Positions 52,534-62,450 of a DNA stretch of 64,000 nucleotides are shown piece by piece. Position 1 is the stretch's first letter. Each line of letters opens with the position of its first letter. The stretch lies in contig NZ_JAFMSU010000002.1 of the NCBI RefSeq assembly GCF_017916365.1, positions 1,426,001 through 1,490,000 of the forward strand, in the 5' to 3' direction. The DNA comes from Rufibacter roseolus. GTDB lineage: Bacteria > Bacteroidota > Bacteroidia > Cytophagales > Hymenobacteraceae. Position numbers and translations under genes: made by a program. The notes beneath the pieces were generated by a model that had not been told where the DNA came from, did no database searches, and worked only from the letters and a program-made list of their open reading frames with translations.

Positions 52534-54957
52534 CTAACGGGTAGATGTCAGGCTTACCTTTCCGGTCTGCAGGCCTTTCCCTTTCACGGTCAGCTCCAGG
52601 TTTCCGGCTTCCTCAGTGGACTGCACCAGCACCACCAGCTTGCCGCTGAACAGTTTCATGGTGGGCAGGTGGAACTGCTCCAGAGAAGTTGGGTCTCCGT
52701 TAGCGGCGGCCCGGTAAGTGCCCTTGCCCTTCACGCTGAAGTCAAGCTGGTTTGTGGACGTGGGGCAAAGGTTACCGTCCTTGTCCACCACTGAGACTGT
52801 CACAAAGGAAATGTCTTTACCGTCAGCAGAAATTTGGGTTCTATCAGGCTGCAGCACGATCCGGTGCGGCTTCCCGGCGGTCTTCACCTCCCGCTCGGCC
52901 ACGGGCTTGCCGTCTTTCCCGAAGGCCACGACCTTCACCGTGCCAGGCTCATATTTCACGTCCGTCCACATGAGGCGGTAGCGGTTCTGCGGGGTGGCCG
53001 CGTGCTTCTTCTGCACGCCCATGCTCTTGCCGTTCACAAACAGCTCGGCGCTGTCGTAGTTCGTGTACACGAACACCGGGGTGGTCTGGCCCTCGCGGCC
53101 CTCCCAGTTCCAGTGCGGCAGAATGTGCAGGGTCTCCTGTTCCTTGTTCCAGCGGCTGCGGTAGAGGTAGAATCTATCTTTCGGCAACCCAGCCAGGTCA
53201 TTGATCCCGAAGTAGGAACTGCGCGAAGGCCACTTATCATCGTAAGGAGTGGGCTCGCCCAGGTAGTCGAAGCCCGTCCAGACGAACTCGCCTATAACCC
53301 AGGGCTTGTCGTCCTGCAGCACGAAATCATCATCGGGCAGGTTAGACCAGGAGCAGTACTCCAGGTCATAGGAGGAGCTCTGGAAATCGGGGTACTGCTT
53401 CTCCACGGCTTTCTCCACGGGGAATTTGTAGATGCCACGGGAGCTTACGGTTGATGCTGTCTCTGAGCCCAGGATGAAGCCCTGCGGGAAGGTTTTGTAC
53501 GCCTCCTCGTAGAGGTGCACGCGGTAGTTCAGGCCCGGGATGTCCAAAAGAGCCCCGAAACCCGAGGCCATGGTGGCTTTCACCTGGTCCATGCCAACCG
53601 TCACCGGGCGGGTAGGGTCCTCGCGGTGGAAGATCTCCTGCAGCCACTTGGCACGTTTCACGCCCTCGGCGCCCCACTGGTCGGGTACCTCGTTGCCCGA
53701 GCTCCACATCACGATGGAAGGGTGGTTGCGGGAGGCCCGCACCAGGTTCACGATGTCCTTCTCGGCATACTCCTCAAAAAAGCGGTTGTAGCCGTTCTTC
53801 ACCTTGGGCTTGGCCCACTCATCAAAGCTCTCGGCCAGGAACATGAAGCCCATCTCATCCGCTAATTCCAATTGCTCCATGGAGGGCATGTTGTGCGAGG
53901 AGCGAATGGCATCACAGCCCATGTCTTTCAAAATCCGCAGTTGCCGGCGCAGGGCGGCCTTGTTCACCGCCGCGCCCAGCGGACCCAGGTCGTGGTGCAG
54001 GCACACGCCCTTGAACTTGCGCACCTTGCCGTTCAAACTGAAGCCCACGTTGGGTTTGTAGCTGATCTCGCGTATCCCGAATCGGGTAGAGACCTCATCT
54101 TTGAGCACATTGCCCGCGTAGAGCCGGGTCACCGCGGTGTAGAGGTAAGGCGTCTCGGGGCTCCACAGCTGGGGGTTACTGACCGCGATGTTCTGCTCAA
54201 ACTCCTGCCCGAAGAGCTTGCCGGTGCTGTCGGTGGCCACGGTGTTGCCTTTGGCATCCAACACCTGGGTGACCATGCGCAGGTTGCTGCCTGAGACCCT
54301 GGTCTTCAAGTTCACCTTGGCCATGTCCTGGGAGATAAAGGGGGTGGTCACGAAAGTGCCCCACTGTTCAATGCTCTCGGGGTTCTTCACGATGACCTGC
54401 ACCTTGCGGTACAAACCGGCGCCGGGGTACCAGCGCGAGGACTGCCCCTGGTTGCTCAACTGCACGGCCAGCGTATTCTTCTTCCCCTCCTGGATTTGGT
54501 CCGTGACGTCGAAGTAGAAGTAGCTGTAGCCGTAGGCCCACTCCCCTACTTTCTGCCCGTTCAGGAATACCTTGGGCTCGCTCATGGCTCCCTCAAAGAC
54601 GATCAGTACTTTTTGCCCCTTTTTGTAATTCGGGAGCGAAAACTCGTTTCGGTACCAAGCTTCGCCTATGTAAGGCAGCGCGCCGGTGCGGCCGGTTTTT
54701 TCAGAGGCTTTCTTCTCATTGTTCTGCTCAATAGCCACTACCTGCTTATCAATTTCCTTGTCAAAAGGGCCGTAAATTGCCCAGTCGTGCGGAACCGTTA
54801 CCTTCTGCCAACTTCTGTCATTGAAATCTGTGCGGTAGGCCTGGTCATGCTTCCCTTTTCTGAATCGCCAGTTATCGCTTAGCTCCGTCACCACCCGCAC
54901 CTGGGCCAGGGAAATTTGGGAAACCAAAAGAGACAAAAGGAGCAAATACCTTTTCAT
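52534..54957 (-). CDS. GH2-family beta-galactosidase-like enzyme
   Basis: The exported protein of 807 residues starts MKRYLLLLSLLVSQISLAQ (an ATG five codons earlier is possible). It has the GH2 order: sugar-binding jelly roll (GEAWYRNEFSLP, RWYPGAGLYRKVQVIV), immunoglobulin-like domain and TIM barrel with GVCLHHDLGPLG, the acid/base Glu in MWSSGNEVPDQWG and a candidate nucleophile Glu in LGSETASTVSS. C-terminal Ig-like domains of the DUF4982 type follow (YTNYDSAELFVNGKS). It likely acts on plant oligosaccharides in the periplasm. Complete, monocistronic, with terminator. Confidence 0.93.
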   Translation of the reverse strand: MKRYLLLLSLLVSQISLAQVRVVTELSDNWRFRKGKHDQAYRTDFNDRSWQKVTVPHDWAIYGPFDKEIDKQVVAIEQNNEKKASEKTGRTGALPYIGEAWYRNEFSLPNYKKGQKVLIVFEGAMSEPKVFLNGQKVGEWAYGYSYFYFDVTDQIQEGKKNTLAVQLSNQGQSSRWYPGAGLYRKVQVIVKNPESIEQWGTFVTTPFISQDMAKVNLKTRVSGSNLRMVTQVLDAKGNTVATDSTGKLFGQEFEQNIAVSNPQLWSPETPYLYTAVTRLYAGNVLKDEVSTRFGIREISYKPNVGFSLNGKVRKFKGVCLHHDLGPLGAAVNKAALRRQLRILKDMGCDAIRSSHNMPSMEQLELADEMGFMFLAESFDEWAKPKVKNGYNRFFEEYAEKDIVNLVRASRNHPSIVMWSSGNEVPDQWGAEGVKRAKWLQEIFHREDPTRPVTVGMDQVKATMASGFGALLDIPGLNYRVHLYEEAYKTFPQGFILGSETASTVSSRGIYKFPVEKAVEKQYPDFQSSSYDLEYCSWSNLPDDDFVLQDDKPWVIGEFVWTGFDYLGEPTPYDDKWPSRSSYFGINDLAGLPKDRFYLYRSRWNKEQETLHILPHWNWEGREGQTTPVFVYTNYDSAELFVNGKSMGVQKKHAATPQNRYRLMWTDVKYEPGTVKVVAFGKDGKPVAEREVKTAGKPHRIVLQPDRTQISADGKDISFVTVSVVDKDGNLCPTSTNQLDFSVKGKGTYRAAANGDPTSLEQFHLPTMKLFSGKLVVLVQSTEEAGNLELTVKGKGLQTGKVSLTSTR

Positions 54958-55371
54958 CAAATACTTCTTCATAGAAACGCAATTATAGAACTTAGGCTTG
55001 ATAACGAGCCCACCCCCCTCTAACTGATTTCATAGTCTGGGGTAATGCTTCCGTTACAAGTATCCTACAAATCTACGCAATTGCTTTTCCAATAAAAGGC
55101 TGCTTTCCTGTTCAAACCTTCGGTAAGATGGGGTGCTCCATTAGTTGATCTTCCTGATGCAGCTTTGCCTGGCTACCCAGAGTTGCAACTACACCAGATG
55201 AAGTAAACCCACCGGCCAAAACCTAAGACCGTTTTGGGCTTCTTTTCATAAAATACCATCAGAAACAGCTTGTCCCGCCCATTCTTTTAAGAAAGACGCC
55301 AACCTATCTGTTCGCATATGTGCAACCTGGCTTTTACCTCCACGCCCTCAGGCTGGAAGGAACTACCAGGC
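54958..55371. other. Intergenic region without recognised features
   Basis: About 410 bases hold no gene, repeat or clear promoter that I can support. Confidence 0.4.
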
Positions 55372-57825
55372 TTAGTTCTTGGCCCGTTTGCGTTCTTCGG
55401 TGGAGCTGGTTTCCCGGCGGGCAGAGGCTTTCATGTTGCGGTTCCCGAAGTTGCGTGAGTATGTGAGCCGGACCACACGCGGATCAGAGAAAATCCCGTC
55501 AAAGCTGGAGTACAGGTTCAACTCCCTCATGTCAGACAATATCCTGAATCGGCTGGTCCAGAAAATATCTTCTATGGATAACCTGAAAACGCCTTTCTCG
55601 TCGTCCAACTCTTTCTGGATACCGGCATTGAGCGCCCCTAGAGCCTTAATGTAGGAGATCCCGAACGGCGTGCGGGTTTGGTAGAAACCGGAGAGTTCCA
55701 GGGTGAAGTCTTTAGGCAGTTTGAAGGTCTGGTTCAGGTTCACGTTGGCGAAGCCGCTTTTAAGGGTAACCTCCCGGCCATCGTACAGGCCGGTGGTATT
55801 GATCCAGGTGGCCATGAGGTTGCTCTGGATCTGCCACCACCGGGTAGGGTTAAATGGCAGCGACAAAGTGAGCGAGTAGTTGCGGCGATGTTTCAGGTTC
55901 TCTGCCCGGGCGTACTGCTTGTTCGTGGCCGAGTCCAGGTGGATCTGCCAGGCAATGATGGGCGTTTTGTCATAACTGTAGCCCAAGGTAATGAGGTAAG
56001 CGTCCTTGAATCGGTAGGTGGTCTGCAGGGCATCGGTGATGGTGGGCCGCAGGTTGGTGTTGCCAGACAGAAACGTGTTGGGGTCAATAAAGTAGACAAA
56101 GGGGGCCAGGTTGTCATAGGTAGGCCGCGTGATACGGCGGCTGTAAGAAACCTGCAGGCTGCTTTTCTTGGAAAAATCTCTGGAGACGAAAATACTGGGG
56201 AAGAGATTGCCGTAGCGCCGATCAACAATGGGTTCTTTCTCAATGGTGTGCAGGTCTGTGTGGGTGTATTCATAGCGCAGACCCGTCTGCAACTTCACCT
56301 TGAAAGGCAGTTGGTGAGAGAAATTCACGTAGGCCGCGCCAATGTCTTCCAGCATGCGAATGTACTGGCTGAACTCTGCATTGATGGTCCAGACGCCGTC
56401 TTTGTAGTCCTGCACCACCACCTGGTTCTTCAGTTGGGAAATGGTCGCCTTTACCCCGATTTCCAGCGTGGTGTTCTCCTTCAGTTTATACCGGTAATCG
56501 GCTTTGGACACCCACAGTTGGATGGGCGTGGTTTTCTTCATTGTCAACTGCTGGTCTTTGGTTTCTGCGGGAGCGTAAAAGGTAAAGGCATTGCTGTATT
56601 GGTGCGGGTTTCTGTCGTGGTAAAACAGGAGATCGGTATCCAGGCTGAATTCCTGGTTGGGTGTTAATTTGTGGCTCAGGTTCAGGTTTCCCATGAGGTG
56701 GCGCCAGTGGTTCACCTCTACGTGCCGCGTACTTACCGCCGATTCCAATACGCCGTTCACTACGGTCTGCGAGGATCCCTGCTCATCTCTGGGGCCTGTT
56801 TCCCATCTATCGCTGAATCCAGACACCAATCCGCTCAGGGTGGTTTTGGGAGAAATGGTATAGTCAAACCCCGCACGGGCCGTATGATTGGCGATGATGG
56901 GCTGGCGACGGTTGGCGCTGGTGGTCTGCTTTATTTGCCCTTCGTAAGAAACCTCCCTGAAGGTCTCAATGCGTTCATATGAATGGTTGCGCAGGAAAGA
57001 GTAGTCAGTGTACAGGTTCAGCTTTTCGGTGCGATGGTTCAGGTTGAAGGTACCCGCCGGTTTTTCATACCAGCCGTAGCCCATGGTAAGAGAATAAGCT
57101 CCGTTGGTGCCGTAGTCCTCGTTCTTTTTCAACACCAGGTTAATGATCCCGGCATTTCCCTCGGCATCATACTGGACCGAGGGGGTGGTGATGATCTCTA
57201 TTTTCTCAATGTTGCCGGCGTTCATCCCGCTCAGCATCTGGATCACCGCCGAGATAGGCACCCGGCTCTGCTTCCCGTTGATCATGACCACTACGCCATC
57301 TTTCCCGGCAATGCTCATGCTATTGCTTTGCCGGTTCACGGTAATGCCCGGCGAACGCTCCAGCACCTCCAGCGCCGTTGCTCCTGCAGACACAATACTC
57401 CCCTCCACATTCACCACCAGGCGGTCAAGCTGTTGCTCAAACAAGGGCTTCTGCCCCACCACTTTCACCTCCTTCAGGGTAATACCTCCGCCCGCCAAAA
57501 CCAGGTTGATCTCTTTTTGGCCGTTTTCAGAATTTGCCACCGAAAACGCCGGACTGAAGGTTTTCCCGTACCCCACCATGGTGGCGGCCACCATGTAATG
57601 GCCCGGCTTCACGTTCTCGAACAGGTAGGTGCCGTTTTCCCTGGCCAGCACACCTTTGACCAGCACCGAGTCCGTACCGTTCAGCAGCAGCACATTGGCA
57701 AAAGGCATGGCCTCACCGGTCTTCTCCCCTACTTTCCCTGAAATGGTGAACTGGCCCATAGCACTGTGGCACATCAGCAGAAAGGCCAGCAAAAAGATGA
57801 ACCTTGATTTGTAGAATTGTTCCAT
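55372..57825 (-). CDS. TonB-dependent receptor, OMP_b-brl_3 type
   Basis: The 817-residue outer membrane protein has a signal peptide (MEQFYKSRFIFLLAFLLM), a carboxypeptidase-regulatory-like domain (FTISGKVGEKTGEAMPFANV), a plug with LEVLERSPGITVN and MINGKQSRVPISAVI, and a long beta-barrel (QTGLRYEYTHTDL, VSYSRRITRPTYDNLAPFVYF). This type lacks a SusD partner. Ligand unknown; many members handle peptides, metals or unknown solutes. The C-terminus is basic (KASARRETSSTEERKRAKN). Confidence 0.92.
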   Translation of the reverse strand: MEQFYKSRFIFLLAFLLMCHSAMGQFTISGKVGEKTGEAMPFANVLLLNGTDSVLVKGVLARENGTYLFENVKPGHYMVAATMVGYGKTFSPAFSVANSENGQKEINLVLAGGGITLKEVKVVGQKPLFEQQLDRLVVNVEGSIVSAGATALEVLERSPGITVNRQSNSMSIAGKDGVVVMINGKQSRVPISAVIQMLSGMNAGNIEKIEIITTPSVQYDAEGNAGIINLVLKKNEDYGTNGAYSLTMGYGWYEKPAGTFNLNHRTEKLNLYTDYSFLRNHSYERIETFREVSYEGQIKQTTSANRRQPIIANHTARAGFDYTISPKTTLSGLVSGFSDRWETGPRDEQGSSQTVVNGVLESAVSTRHVEVNHWRHLMGNLNLSHKLTPNQEFSLDTDLLFYHDRNPHQYSNAFTFYAPAETKDQQLTMKKTTPIQLWVSKADYRYKLKENTTLEIGVKATISQLKNQVVVQDYKDGVWTINAEFSQYIRMLEDIGAAYVNFSHQLPFKVKLQTGLRYEYTHTDLHTIEKEPIVDRRYGNLFPSIFVSRDFSKKSSLQVSYSRRITRPTYDNLAPFVYFIDPNTFLSGNTNLRPTITDALQTTYRFKDAYLITLGYSYDKTPIIAWQIHLDSATNKQYARAENLKHRRNYSLTLSLPFNPTRWWQIQSNLMATWINTTGLYDGREVTLKSGFANVNLNQTFKLPKDFTLELSGFYQTRTPFGISYIKALGALNAGIQKELDDEKGVFRLSIEDIFWTSRFRILSDMRELNLYSSFDGIFSDPRVVRLTYSRNFGNRNMKASARRETSSTEERKRAKN

Positions 57826-58391
57826 TGATCAGCTACCAGAAGTCCCCATAAAGGAGGTGGATACAAATACCAGGAGCAGTTTATCTGAGGCCGAAGCACT
57901 CCATTGGGAATGAGCAATTAAAGTTCTGTTGAGATCTGATAGAACGGAAAGCCTGATGAAAGCTCAATGAAAACTGTTTTTCAGAAATGCATGCTCCCCA
58001 GAACTGAGACAGCATGAAACTGGGACAAGGCGGCCAATGCTTTTTGCCAGGCAACCAAACCCACCTTTGGCAAAAACGAAAAGTATAACTTACTCTAATA
58101 AAGTTAACATAAATTCAAAAATCTTCTACTTTGATTGGTAAAAAGATGACTGGGTACTTCAAAAGATAAGAGTCTCATGAGTTAAGGATAAGAATCAATT
58201 ACGAAGCCCTTATCAAGCCCAATCTGCTTTGTCCCACAGCCCAACCTTGTTTAGCCAGGAAGGTCTGGGTTGTGAAAGAAATCTCAGGCTGCATGGACCT
58301 AAAAACAAAAGACCTCCCAGGTAGAGAGGTCTTTTATTTGGTGATAGTATTTTGGGCCTGTTTTCCAGAAAAGGGCTCCTAAACGGAAAAG
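57826..58391. other. Intergenic region with terminator and a dispersed motif
   Basis: Gene-free. It contains TGTTTTTCAGAAATG at 57975, and AAAAGACCTC (58307-58316) with GAGGTCTTTT (58326-58335), a symmetric terminator hairpin that would serve the acylase gene. TGTTTTCCAGAAAAG follows at 58359. Confidence 0.55.
58307..58335 (-). terminator. Hairpin terminator of the acylase gene
   Basis: A perfect 10-pair A-rich/T-rich stem gives a T-run on either strand. Confidence 0.8.
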
Positions 58392-60608
58392 CTATTTGGT
58401 TCTAGTGGGTTTCTGGCCTGGATGATAGGTGGCTTCGGCGCGTTTCTCCACATCCTCGCGGTAGTAGGCCACGTCTTTGAACTGGACATCGGCGTAGCGT
58501 TGGGCCTGGTCAGAGAAGTGGGGCGATTTAGGGTCGCCGCTCTGGCCGCCGGCCAACAGGGTTTTGGCCTTCACTTTGTCGCCGAACTCCACCACTGCCA
58601 CAAAGCTGTTGCCAAGCGTGCCGTACAGGCGTTTGGTGTTGTAAGCGCTAGACCCGAAGGAAGCCAGCGCGCCCCAGTTCCCTGAAGCCATACCCACCGG
58701 AATGCTGGGCGCCGCGTCATTGAAGGGCTGCTTGATGTCGCCGGTGAGGCGCTGGTAACGGTTGATCTCGCCCCAGGGCGTTCTCCAGTTCCCGAAGTCC
58801 TTTTCCACCTGCGCCACGGTCTGGGAGAAAATCTCCAGGCGCTCTTTCTCGGGAGCAGTGTTGGCATAGTAGGTGATGCGGTCAATCAGACTCAGGCCCT
58901 GCGGCGCGCTGCCATTCTTGAACAGGTTGGTGGCGTAGAAATGCGCCAGGGACATAGGAACGGATTCTTTTGAAACGGCAAAATCCCAGTTGCGCATCAC
59001 GTCAAGGGCTTCCTTCAATCTGGGATCATTGGGTTTCTGGGCATCATAGGCTTTCACCAGACCTGGGATCAGGACCTCAAACGCGGGCAGGTACGGGTCA
59101 TAGGCCAGCTTGATGAGCTTGTCCAGGGTAAGGTCATTCGCTTTCTTCAGGAGACGCACCGCGTGGATACCCCGGAAATTCTCCGGCGACTGGCCCATGT
59201 ACACGGGGTAGTTTTCCTTTTTGGGACTGTATTCGCCGGCGCTGGTGAACGGGGTGGAATTGCAGTTCTGGATCCAGCCGTTGGCCGGGTTGGTGACAAT
59301 GATGGTTTCCTCCAGCGGGTGGATTCCCTGCCAATCGGTTTTGGGGTTTGAGCCATCCACCGGTTTGGTGTAGTCAAAAGCCGGGTCGCGGCGCGGGAAG
59401 AAGTTGCCGTGGTAATAGGCAATGTTGCCGTCGGCATCGGCGTAGACGGTGCCGTTGGAGGAATTCGTCCTGATCTTCATCATCTCGTTGAACTCCTTCA
59501 GGTTGCTTTTCTTCGTGCGGGTGTAAGATTGGGTCAGCGCCTCAACGGGTTTCCACATGAGGGCCGTGGCCACCCATTTGTCGCCGTTCTGGTGCGTGAT
59601 GGGCCCATGGTGCGTCCGGAACGTGGTGAAGGTTTTCTCTTTCACCTCGCCGCCGTCTTTATAGGCCAGGGTCACTTTAGACGAGGTCACCGGCCGCTTC
59701 TCACTGCCGTACTGGTAGAACAGCTTGCCGTTCTCCTTCACAATGGTTTCCTCAAACTCGTCAATCACATCGGCGTAGGCCGAGGTATGCATCCAGCCGG
59801 TTTTCTCGTTGAAGCCTTGGTAGATGAAGAACTGTCCCCAGGTCACGGCGCCGTAGGCATTGAGGCCTTCCTCACTTACGGCATGTACCTCGCCCCGGAA
59901 GAAGAAGGACGTATGCGGGTTGATCAGGAGCATGGCCTTGCCAGAGGCGGTGTGCTTGCCCGAGATGGTGAAGCCGTTGGAGCCTTTCGGCTCGGCCAGC
60001 AGCGCCGGGTGCTCCAGCCCGTCGCCGAAGGAGTTGTAGCCGAGTGATTTGTTGGACTCATAAAACGCCTTGATGCGGGCCGTGGACACGCTTTCAATAT
60101 CGCCGCCAATGGAGCCTTCAGAGAAGTACATGGGCATCCAGGGCTCAAAATGGGTGAGCAGTTTGGGTTTCACCTCGGGGTGCGTGTGCAGGTAATAGTT
60201 GATACCGTCGGCGAAGGCGTTGCAAAGTGTTTTGAGCCAGGCCGGGCTTTTCTCGTAGTTCCGGATGGCTTCCTCTTTGGTCATGTACAGGCGTGCCCGC
60301 AGGTCGCTGTAGAGCATCTCCTCGCCTTCCACCTCAGCCAGGCGGCCGATGGCCCACAGGTAGTTGCGCTCCACCCGGTTGAAGTCATCCTCGCACTGCG
60401 CGTACAGCAACCCGAAAACCGCATCGGCATCGGTTTTGCCGTAGATGTGCGGCACCCCGAAATCATCGCGGATAATGGTGACGCGGGCGGCCTGCTGCTC
60501 CCATTTCTCCACCTGTTTCGCGGAGACGGCTTTTTCACTGGAGGCGCAGGAGAAAAGCAGGGAAATGAAAAGGAATACCAGAGTTGTATTCTTTCTGAAG
60601 TAATGCAT
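58392..60608 (-). CDS. Penicillin-acylase-family (Ntn-hydrolase) lipoprotein
   Basis: The 738-residue protein starts MHYFRKNTTLVFLFISLLFS with lipidated Cys21 (a longer frame to 60683 is not needed). It is the penicillin G acylase/acylhomoserine-lactone acylase fold: alpha chain with DDFGVPHIYGKTDADAVFG, autocleavage before Ser210 in EPKGSNGFTISG, and beta chain with LLINPHTSFF and HHGPI. The family cuts amide bonds of beta-lactams, lactone signals or other acyl amides. The natural substrate cannot be told; quorum-signal degradation is one option. Confidence 0.93.
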   Translation of the reverse strand: MHYFRKNTTLVFLFISLLFSCASSEKAVSAKQVEKWEQQAARVTIIRDDFGVPHIYGKTDADAVFGLLYAQCEDDFNRVERNYLWAIGRLAEVEGEEMLYSDLRARLYMTKEEAIRNYEKSPAWLKTLCNAFADGINYYLHTHPEVKPKLLTHFEPWMPMYFSEGSIGGDIESVSTARIKAFYESNKSLGYNSFGDGLEHPALLAEPKGSNGFTISGKHTASGKAMLLINPHTSFFFRGEVHAVSEEGLNAYGAVTWGQFFIYQGFNEKTGWMHTSAYADVIDEFEETIVKENGKLFYQYGSEKRPVTSSKVTLAYKDGGEVKEKTFTTFRTHHGPITHQNGDKWVATALMWKPVEALTQSYTRTKKSNLKEFNEMMKIRTNSSNGTVYADADGNIAYYHGNFFPRRDPAFDYTKPVDGSNPKTDWQGIHPLEETIIVTNPANGWIQNCNSTPFTSAGEYSPKKENYPVYMGQSPENFRGIHAVRLLKKANDLTLDKLIKLAYDPYLPAFEVLIPGLVKAYDAQKPNDPRLKEALDVMRNWDFAVSKESVPMSLAHFYATNLFKNGSAPQGLSLIDRITYYANTAPEKERLEIFSQTVAQVEKDFGNWRTPWGEINRYQRLTGDIKQPFNDAAPSIPVGMASGNWGALASFGSSAYNTKRLYGTLGNSFVAVVEFGDKVKAKTLLAGGQSGDPKSPHFSDQAQRYADVQFKDVAYYREDVEKRAEATYHPGQKPTRTK

Positions 60609-60916
60609 GGGTTGTTGAAAGGTGGTATAGTCAGTCTGCCAATTTAGCCTCTTTTGCTGAAAATGCCCACAAAACGCCACCACCTGATGTAAATAACACT
60701 CCTAAAAAATAAGGTTAATTCATTATCATGAGTACCTGGTTCAAGTTTCCAAATGGGACCTATATTGGCCGGAAGTTTGCAACCTCCTTGAGGCAAAAGC
60801 ATCAACCTGCTTCGCTGATGTTATTACTCAAGCATACCAGAACTGCCCATACATTAGCCACAACCTAGTGAAGTCTTAAGGTTTGCGTTTCATGGCTGTT
60901 TTGTCAAAATATTGGT
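60609..60916. other. Intergenic region without recognised features
   Basis: About 300 bases upstream of the acylase show no gene or clear hairpin. Promoter boxes are not evident. Confidence 0.4.
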
Positions 60917-62245
60917 TCAGGCGCCTGGCGCATGGGAAGAATCTAGCCCTGGATGATCTTTGAGATGGCCATGGATCAAGGCTTTGGTATTGGCCTTGGC
61001 TAACATGTTGTCTGACTTTTGTTTTAGGGCTACCATGGTTTGCCGCAGTTCTTTGTATTTAACCCAATCAAACCTGATGAGAAAGTCAGCGGCGCCTTTC
61101 ACCCCCAACTCAAACAAGCGGAGTTTCTGCGCATCAGGCATCCGGAAGTCAAACCAGGTGAACTCGTCGGTATCCAGAAAGGCCACCAGGTGCCGGTAGT
61201 CTGGGTTACGGGCAATGAAGTCATAGTCGTGCACATGGCGGGCCGAGTCAAAGATGGCGCCTATTAGGTTCGTCACGGTTTTGATGCGCCTTGGTTCATT
61301 ACGGTCCACGCCCAGCTGCACCCCAAAGGTAGGCGCCTGCGGGACTTTGTTATGGTTGTGGAACAAATCAATGGGGAAGTTTGAGTTGATTCCGCCGTCA
61401 ATGAAATAGACTTCTTCCGGCACGTTGCCGGTGTAGCCCACTTTGTTCCACCTGTCCAGGGCCGCCAACCCCTTGGGCAGGTTTCTCACCACAAACGGCT
61501 GGTAAAACAAGGGAATGGCCATAGAGGCCCGCACAAAATCTGCCGGGTTCACCTGGCTGGGGTTTGCCCAATACAGATTGGCCATGGCCGGGAAATCCAC
61601 CTTGGTCTGGGTGGTGACATCGGCGGCCACTAAGGCCAGCCGGCCCGCGGAATCTGAGACATAGGGCGTGCCGTCGCGGTGGATAAGGCGTTCATTGCCC
61701 TGCGCCCTGAGGGCCTCCAGTTTGCCCCAGGTGTCTACCCCTTTCACCTTCAGCTGGGCCGTGAGCCATTCATGGAAATGCCGGCCGGGGTTCAGCCCGA
61801 AGTCATTCCGGAGGTTGTCTATGACCTGAGCCCCTTTCCAGGTGAGTTTCACCAGGCCGCTGCCTTCTACCCAAGCCTCAATAAAATCCCTGGCGTCTGA
61901 GTCGCCGTCTACAAAGTCATAGAAGTTCTTATTGGCCATGATCTGCAGAATCCAGTCGCTGGCCGGTTGGTATTTGGGTCCGGCCGCGGCCATAAGCAGA
62001 GCGTTGATAGATCCCGCCGAAGTGCCGCCCAAGCGCAGAAACCTGATGCCCATCTGCTCCAGCACATATACGTAACCCACCAAGGCAATCCCCAGCATGC
62101 CGCCGCCTTCCATGACCAGGTCCACGTACTGGTGCCCATCCCCGTCTACCACGTCTGAGAAGGTTTTATCTTTCACCCGCTCGCGCAGTTGGGTCAAGGT
62201 AGACTGCACCAGCCCATTCTCGGTTGTAAACTGTTCAATCCTCAT
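60917..62245 (-). CDS. Patatin-like phospholipase
   Basis: The 442-residue protein has the patatin set: glycine-rich VMEGGGMLGIALVGYVYVLE, Ser76 in GGTSAGSIN and Asp283 in FIDGGINSNFPID, forming a Ser-Asp dyad. No signal peptide is present, so it is cytoplasmic unless exported otherwise. Members cut acyl esters from lipids. The C-terminal 130 residues (AKANTKALIHGHLKDHPG) are helical. It stands alone. Confidence 0.92.
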   Translation of the reverse strand: MRIEQFTTENGLVQSTLTQLRERVKDKTFSDVVDGDGHQYVDLVMEGGGMLGIALVGYVYVLEQMGIRFLRLGGTSAGSINALLMAAAGPKYQPASDWILQIMANKNFYDFVDGDSDARDFIEAWVEGSGLVKLTWKGAQVIDNLRNDFGLNPGRHFHEWLTAQLKVKGVDTWGKLEALRAQGNERLIHRDGTPYVSDSAGRLALVAADVTTQTKVDFPAMANLYWANPSQVNPADFVRASMAIPLFYQPFVVRNLPKGLAALDRWNKVGYTGNVPEEVYFIDGGINSNFPIDLFHNHNKVPQAPTFGVQLGVDRNEPRRIKTVTNLIGAIFDSARHVHDYDFIARNPDYRHLVAFLDTDEFTWFDFRMPDAQKLRLFELGVKGAADFLIRFDWVKYKELRQTMVALKQKSDNMLAKANTKALIHGHLKDHPGLDSSHAPGA

Positions 62246-62395
62246 CTTTCAAACACTTAAGTTCTGGGTACCTGGTCTTTTGTTGGTGTCAGCACGGAGA
62301 TTCATAGATGTAATGATGCCTCTGTTGCTGAATCTAATATAAAGACCAGCAATGACTTATCTATGCCCTACTCTGATGAAACGAAGGATAAAAAA

Positions 62396-62430
62396 AAGCC
62401 TCTGCTTCCATGAAAGCGGAACAGAGGCTT
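62396..62430 (-). terminator. Terminator of the 62451-63482 gene
   Basis: AAGCCTCTGCTTCC and GGAACAGAGGCTT pair, and the minus strand continues in a T-run of eight. Confidence 0.88.
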
Positions 62431-62450
62431 ATGCGTTTTGAGGCTGTTTT

